Assembly: GCF_014645655.1 (NCBI RefSeq)
Contig: NZ_BMMD01000007.1
Location: 1 to 64,000 of the forward strand
Source of the DNA: Agromyces bauzanensis
GTDB lineage: Bacteria > Actinomycetota > Actinomycetes > Actinomycetales > Microbacteriaceae
DNA length: 64,000 bases
Direction: 5' to 3'
Below, piece by piece: positions 59,921 to 64,000 of this stretch. Both the position numbers and the translations under genes were made by a program. A model generated the notes under the pieces. It did not search any database and was not told the DNA's origin. It saw only the letters and a list, made by a program, of their open reading frames with translations. Positions within the stretch are counted from its first letter, which is position 1. Each line of letters begins with the position of its first letter.

Positions 59921-59973
59921 GTCGGATGCCGCGCGCCGACCCTGCGGCGACGCGTCGGCAAACGGCATCCGAC
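59921..59973. repeat. Nested inverted repeat upstream of the dodecin and glycosyltransferase genes
   Basis: GTCGGATGCCG (59921-59931) pairs exactly with CGGCATCCGAC (59963-59973). Inside, GCCGAC (59935-59940) pairs with GTCGGC (59954-59959). It lies in the divergent region between dodecin and the fused glycosyltransferase gene. It also contains two copies of the window-wide GGATGCC motif in opposite orientation. Confidence 0.5.
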
Positions 59974-60045
59974 GATTCGATGAATCCTCGGTGGACGGGC
60001 CGAGATCCGTCGCCGACTCCGCCCGGCTGCGCCCACGCTGGAGTC

Positions 60046-62046
60046 GTGAAGGTCGCCCTCCTCGCAGAATCGTTCCTCCCGCACATGAACGGCGTGACGC
60101 ATTCGCTCCTGCAGGCGCTGCGCCACCTCGAGCGCCGCGGCCACGAGGCGCTCGTCATCGCCCCCCGCTCGGGGCCCATCGAACAGCCCCTGCACGGCGC
60201 GCGTACCGTGCTCCTGCCATCGGTGCCGCTGCCGAGCTACCCCGACGTCCGCGTGGTGCTGTCGGGCGCGCACCGGCTCGCCGCGATCATGCGCGGACAC
60301 GGCGCCGACGTGCTGCACCTCGCCTCGCCGTTCGTGCTCGGCTGGCGGGGACTCGTGGCCGCCGAGCCGCTGGGGATCCCGTCGGTCGCGGTGTACCAGA
60401 CCGACATCCCCTCGTATGCCGAGCGCTACGGCGTTCCGGGCGCGGCGCCCGCGCTCGCGAGGCACCTCGCCCGGCTCCACCGCCGCGCCACGCTCACGCT
60501 CGCGCCGTCGACCTCAGCCCTCCACCGGCTCGGCGAGCTCGGCGTCGATGCCGACCGGCTTCGACTCTGGCGGCGCGGCGTCGACACCGAGCGCTTCGCT
60601 CCGAGCCGGCGCAGCGAACGCTGGCGGCGCGGCATCGCACGCGACGGCGAGGTGCTCGTCGGCTACGTCGGTCGGCTCGCGCCCGAGAAGCAGGTGGAGG
60701 ACCTGCTGGCGATCGCCGACCTGCCCCGCACGCGCCTCGTCGTCATCGGCGATGGGCCGTCGCGGCCGGCGCTCGAGCGGCTGCTTCCCGAGGCGCATTT
60801 CACCGGCTTCCTCGGCGGCGACGCGCTCGCCGAGGCGATGGCGAGCCTCGACGTGTTCGTGCATCCCGGTGAGAGCGAGACGTTCTGCCAGACCATCCAG
60901 GAGTCGCTCGCGAGCGGCGTGCCGGTGGTGGCCACCGGACGAGGAGGCCCACTCGACCTCGTGCACTCGAGCGTCGACGGCTGGCTGTACCGGCCGGGCG
61001 ATCTCGCCGAGCTCCGCGAGCGCGTGCGCGACCTCGTCGGCGACCACGCCAAGCGTCGCGCGTTCGGCGCGCGAGCGCGACACGCCGTTCGCGGACGCGG
61101 CTGGGACGTGCTGGGCGACGAGCTCATCGCCCACTACGAGGACGCCGTCGCGACGCGGGCCACGGACCGACGCACGACGCTCGACCTCGCGGACCGGCCG
61201 CCGCAGGCACCCGAGCCGTCGCATGCGAACGCACTCCCGGCGCCGCCGTGGCGGCGCTACGTGGCCGTCGGCGACTCGCTCACCGAGGGCCTGTGCGACA
61301 CGTCCCGGATGCCGGCGGGCCGGTATCGCGGCTGGGCCGACCGGCTCGCGATGCTCCTCGCGCTGACCGCACCGGCGACCGATCCGGTCGCGTACGCGAA
61401 CGTGGCGGTGCGCAGTCGCAAGGTCGCCGACGCCGTCGACGTGCAACTGCCGGCGGCGGCTCGGCTCGGAGCCGACCTGGTCACCGTGCTCATCGGTGCG
61501 AACGACCTGGTCGGGCCTCGCATCGATCCCGGTCGCCTCGCGGCCTCGCTCGACGCGGCGGTCGGCCGGGTCCGGGATGCCGGAAGCGACGTGCTTCTCA
61601 TCACGCCGTTCCTGCCTCGGCGGCCGGCGTCGAGGTGGTTCGAGTCGCGCTTCGCAGCCTTCGCAGATCGCCTCGACGTGATCGCGCGGGATCGGGGCGC
61701 CATGCTCCTCGACGTGCGTGAGCTCGACGAACTCGTCGATCCGGCCGTCTGGGCCGAGGACCGCGTGCACCTCAACTCGGCCGGGCATCGCGTGCTCGCC
61801 TACCGGGCCGCGGAGGTGCTCGGGGTGCGCGACGCGGGCGAACTCGGCCTCCTCGAGCAGGCGATGCACGACGACGACAGCGTCGACCGGCACCTTCGCG
61901 ACGGCGCATGGCTCGTCCGGCACGCCGCGCCGTGGGTTCTCCGCCGCGCGCGGGGCAGGACCGCGGGCGACGGCATGCACCCGAAGCATGCCGAGCTCAC
62001 GCGCGTGCTCGACGACCCGGGGCTCCACGGCGTGCGAGTGGGTTAG
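60046..62046 (+). CDS. Fused GT4 glycosyltransferase and SGNH/GDSL hydrolase
   Basis: A 666-residue two-domain protein. Residues 1-375 are a GT-B retaining glycosyltransferase like mannosyltransferase PimB/MgtA types: ALLAESFLPHMNGVTHSLLQ, AVYQTDIPSYAERYGVPGAA, LVGYVGRLAPEKQVEDLL and HPGESETFCQTIQESLASGV. After a linker of about 30 residues (RPPQAPEPSHANALPAPPW) comes an SGNH hydrolase: RYVAVGDSLTEGLCDT (block I Ser), VTVLIGANDLVG (block III Asn) and DRVHLNSAGHRVLAY (catalytic Asp-His). It may glycosylate and deacylate an envelope lipid or glycan. GTG 60046 is 6 nt after CACGCT. Confidence 0.9.
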   Translation: MKVALLAESFLPHMNGVTHSLLQALRHLERRGHEALVIAPRSGPIEQPLHGARTVLLPSVPLPSYPDVRVVLSGAHRLAAIMRGHGADVLHLASPFVLGWRGLVAAEPLGIPSVAVYQTDIPSYAERYGVPGAAPALARHLARLHRRATLTLAPSTSALHRLGELGVDADRLRLWRRGVDTERFAPSRRSERWRRGIARDGEVLVGYVGRLAPEKQVEDLLAIADLPRTRLVVIGDGPSRPALERLLPEAHFTGFLGGDALAEAMASLDVFVHPGESETFCQTIQESLASGVPVVATGRGGPLDLVHSSVDGWLYRPGDLAELRERVRDLVGDHAKRRAFGARARHAVRGRGWDVLGDELIAHYEDAVATRATDRRTTLDLADRPPQAPEPSHANALPAPPWRRYVAVGDSLTEGLCDTSRMPAGRYRGWADRLAMLLALTAPATDPVAYANVAVRSRKVADAVDVQLPAAARLGADLVTVLIGANDLVGPRIDPGRLAASLDAAVGRVRDAGSDVLLITPFLPRRPASRWFESRFAAFADRLDVIARDRGAMLLDVRELDELVDPAVWAEDRVHLNSAGHRVLAYRAAEVLGVRDAGELGLLEQAMHDDDSVDRHLRDGAWLVRHAAPWVLRRARGRTAGDGMHPKHAELTRVLDDPGLHGVRVG

Positions 62047-62055
62047 CCCACGGCC

Positions 62056-62247
62056 TCAGCCGCTCTTGCGCCGGAACTCGCGCTTGTGCTCGGCGGGGCC
62101 CTGGCTGTGCTGGGCGCCGCCGCCGCCGTCGAGGTGGGACTCGCCCTCGCGCTGCTTGGCCGCATCGTTCTTGCGGTCGAGTGCTTCGCGGAACTTGCGC
62201 TTCGTCTCCTCGGAGGGGCCCGTGGTGCTCTGCTCGTCGGACGTCAT
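62056..62247 (-). CDS. DUF5302 small hydrophilic protein
   Basis: A 63-residue protein: SEETKRKFREALDRKNDAAK then QREGESHLDGGG and KREFRRKSG. The pattern EE.K.KFREALDRK...... G..H....G is that of DUF5302, a short actinobacterial family of unknown function and probably disordered. ATG 62247 lies 7 nt after CAGACT. It converges on the fused glycosyltransferase gene with only 9 bases between stops. Confidence 0.85.
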   Translation of the reverse strand: MTSDEQSTTGPSEETKRKFREALDRKNDAAKQREGESHLDGGGGAQHSQGPAEHKREFRRKSG

Positions 62248-62644
62248 GCCTCCGAGTCTGGCACGGATGCCGCGGTCACGGCGCCGGCGCGACATCCGAC
62301 ATCCGCGAGGTGGAGAATGCGGCACCTGCTAGAGTTGACACGGTTGTCCGATGGACGCCGTCGTCTGATGTGCCGCGAAGCGGTACGACATCCCTTCGGA
62401 TGCAGGCCACAACCGAACATCGAGCACCCATGGAGCAGGCCGGCAGGAAGCTGGTCCCCTGTGGTGGATCACCGAATCGAGGGTCTCCAGACGCGCTTCG
62501 CGCTCCTCGACCAGCGAATGCGGTGGACTTCTACTGGTGGCCAGCGTGAGCGTGTCGACTGATGCGTTTCGTAATGCCTGTTCCTGCTCCCGACGTTGAG
62601 TCGCGCCCACACGGGGTGCGACGGTAAACAAAGGAGACGACCTC
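62248..62644 (+). promoter_or_regulatory. Promoter and long leader of pnp
   Basis: About 400 bases without a protein gene. CTGCTAGAGT (62326-62335) repeats the rpsO promoter 10-mer; transcription from it would give a leader of about 300 nt. The leader contains several short hairpins (CATCC-cttc-GGATG at about 62390-62403; GCGC-ttc-GCGC near 62493-62504). Long structured pnp leaders are targets of RNase III and PNPase autoregulation in other bacteria; that role is inference here. Confidence 0.45.
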
Positions 62645-64000
62645 TTGGAAGGTCCTGAAATCACATTCGCCGAAACCGTGATCGACAACGGTCGCTTCGG
62701 CACCCGCACTGTCCGCTTCGAGACCGGGCGCCTCGCCCAGCAGGCGCAGGGCTCCGCCGTCGCCTACCTCGACGAGGAGACCATGCTGCTCTCGGCCACC
62801 TCGGTCTCGAAGCAGCCGAAGGAGCACTTCGACTTCTTCCCGCTCACGATCGACGTCGAAGAGCGGATGTACGCCGCCGGCCGCATCCCCGGTTCGTTCT
62901 TCCGTCGCGAGGGCCGCCCCTCCACCGAGGCGATCCTCACCTGCCGTCTCATCGACCGCCCGCTGCGTCCCTCGTTCGTCGAGGGCCTCCGCAACGAGGT
63001 GCAGGTCGTCGTCACGGTGCTCGCCATCGAGCCCGACGAGTACTACGACGTCCTCGCGATCAACGCGGCGTCGCTCTCGACGCAGCTCTCGGGGCTGCCG
63101 TTCTCGGGTCCGGTCGGAGGCGTGCGCGTCGCCCTCATCGACGGCCAGTGGGTCGGCTTCCCGAAGTACTCGCAGATCGAGGAGGCCGTGTTCAGCATGG
63201 TCGTCGCCGGCCGCGTGGTGACCGAGGCCGACGGCTCGCAGGATGTCGCGATCATGATGATCGAGGCCGAGGCCCCCGACAACGCGTGGAACCTCATCCG
63301 GGCCGGCGCGGTGAAGCCCGACGAGGCGATCATCGCGCAGGGCATCGAGGCGTCCAAGCCGTTCATCAAGCAGCTCGTCGAGGCGCAGCAGCAGGTCGCC
63401 GCCACCGCGGCGAAGGAGACCGTCGACTACCCGACCTTCCCGCCGTACCAGCAGTCGACGTACGACGTCGTCGCCGCGTACGCGTACGAGGAGCTCAAGG
63501 GCATCTACCAGATCGCCGGCAAGACCGAGCGGCAGGACGCCGACGACGCGCTCAAGGCCCGGGTCAGGGAGGAGGTCGCCGCGAAGGTCGCCGGCGGCGA
63601 GCTTCCCGAGTCCGCCAACGCCGAGGTCTCGGCCGCCTACAAGTCGGTCACCAAGCTCGTGGTGCGCTCGCGCGTGCTCGACGACGGCGTGCGCATCGAC
63701 GGTCGTGGCCTGCGCGACATCCGTCCGCTCGACGCCGAGGTGCAGGTCGTGCCCCGCGTGCACGGCTCGGCCATCTTCCAGCGCGGCGAGACGCAGATCC
63801 TCGGCGTCACGACGCTGAACATGCTGAAGCTCGAGCAGCAGATCGACTCGCTGAGCCCGGTCACCAAGAAGCGCTACATGCACAACTACAACTTCCCGCC
63901 GTACTCGACGGGTGAGACGGGTCGTGTCGGTTCGCCGAAGCGTCGCGAGATCGGCCACGGTGCGCTCGCCGAGCGCGCCCTCGTGCCCGTGCTGCCCACG
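62645..64000 (+). CDS. pnp: Polyribonucleotide nucleotidyltransferase, N-terminal part (runs off the window)
   Basis: Phosphorolytic 3'-5' exoribonuclease of RNA decay. The 452 visible codons cover the first RNase PH domain ([60 protein letters not shown]), the all-helical linker and the start of the second RNase PH domain ([35 protein letters not shown]). The start is TTG 62645 ([12 protein letters not shown]), with AAAGGAGACG upstream at 8 nt; no ATG or GTG fits. The KH and S1 domains lie beyond the window edge. Confidence 0.97.
   Translation, partial: MEGPEITFAETVIDNGRFGTRTVRFETGRLAQQAQGSAVAYLDEETMLLSATSVSKQPKEHFDFFPLTIDVEERMYAAGRIPGSFFRREGRPSTEAILTCRLIDRPLRPSFVEGLRNEVQVVVTVLAIEPDEYYDVLAINAASLSTQLSGLPFSGPVGGVRVALIDGQWVGFPKYSQIEEAVFSMVVAGRVVTEADGSQDVAIMMIEAEAPDNAWNLIRAGAVKPDEAIIAQGIEASKPFIKQLVEAQQQVAATAAKETVDYPTFPPYQQSTYDVVAAYAYEELKGIYQIAGKTERQDADDALKARVREEVAAKVAGGELPESANAEVSAAYKSVTKLVVRSRVLDDGVRIDGRGLRDIRPLDAEVQVVPRVHGSAIFQRGETQILGVTTLNMLKLEQQIDSLSPVTKKRYMHNYNFPPYSTGETGRVGSPKRREIGHGALAERALVPVLPT

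Noticed and set aside
62335-62340. TTGACA upstream of pnp as a -35 element
   Set aside because: No -10-like hexamer lies 16-18 bp downstream; the TAGAGT at 62330 is a better -10.

Overview
The window is about 70% GC, packed with genes on both strands, and reads as the chromosome of a Gram-positive actinobacterium, most likely of the family Microbacteriaceae (Agromyces-like). Support comes from F420/FMN luciferase-like oxidoreductases, a DUF2207 protein, a DUF222/HNH 13E12-repeat protein, an Ada-AlkA fusion, a DUF5302 protein, strong GTG start usage and a very large share of apparently leaderless genes. A -10-like hexamer (TAGGCT, TAGCCT, TATGCT and similar) lies only 6-7 nt before the start codon of more than 20 genes. 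No rRNA, tRNA, CRISPR array or intact insertion sequence was recognised.

Layout. 0-6 kb: a possible transposase tail, mutY, a P-loop kinase, a ketopantoate-reductase-like gene and the housekeeping truB - membrane proteins - ribF cluster. 5.8-12.6 kb: two facing gene remnants, a ROK sugar kinase, and a deoxyribose/deoxynucleoside catabolic operon (SorC regulator, deoC, aldehyde dehydrogenase, truncated aldehyde-dehydrogenase-like protein), then remnants including half a glycerophosphodiesterase. 12.6-19.7 kb: macro-domain protein, CsoR-type regulator with a candidate operator, DUF2207 protein, SNF2-type helicase, pfkA, MTH1-like NUDIX hydrolase. 19.9-26.8 kb: a gamma-glutamylation locus (FadR regulator, SDR, aldehyde dehydrogenase, gamma-glutamyl amide hydrolase, glutamine-synthetase-like ligase, divergent ethanolamine-type permease) with paired operators. 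This is best read as ethanolamine (or amino-alcohol) catabolism without EutBC or microcompartments. 26.9-38.5 kb: aspA, a small secreted protein, FAH hydrolase, Ada-AlkA repair protein, FAD-linked oxidase, PrsW protease, then a GAF regulator / aldehyde dehydrogenase / DUF779 trio with a phased four-repeat operator, and an FKBP isomerase.

38.6-52.4 kb is the accessory, decayed part. It holds a YhhN-DUF4397-sortase mosaic pseudogene, an M4 protease with its emfourin-type inhibitor, a CPBP protein, a nucleotidyltransferase stub, an HTH-Fic two-gene module with an AT-rich repeat-bearing promoter, a DUF222/HNH protein, an HsdR restriction subunit shrunk by in-frame deletions to 313 codons, a CHRD protein, DUF488, a quinone oxidoreductase, rpsO, facing membrane-protein remnants, a DJ-1/PfpI protein, a CGNR regulator and a broken EamA transporter. 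52.4-64 kb returns to ordinary genes: LLM oxidoreductases, thioredoxin, hydrolase, glycosyltransferases, the CE1758/CE1759-type monooxygenase-reductase pair, DedA, dodecin, a glycosyltransferase-SGNH fusion, DUF5302 and the start of pnp.

In many actinobacteria truB, ribF, rpsO and pnp lie close together. Here ribF and rpsO are about 43 kb apart and rpsO and pnp about 13 kb apart, and much of the accessory and degraded material lies between them.
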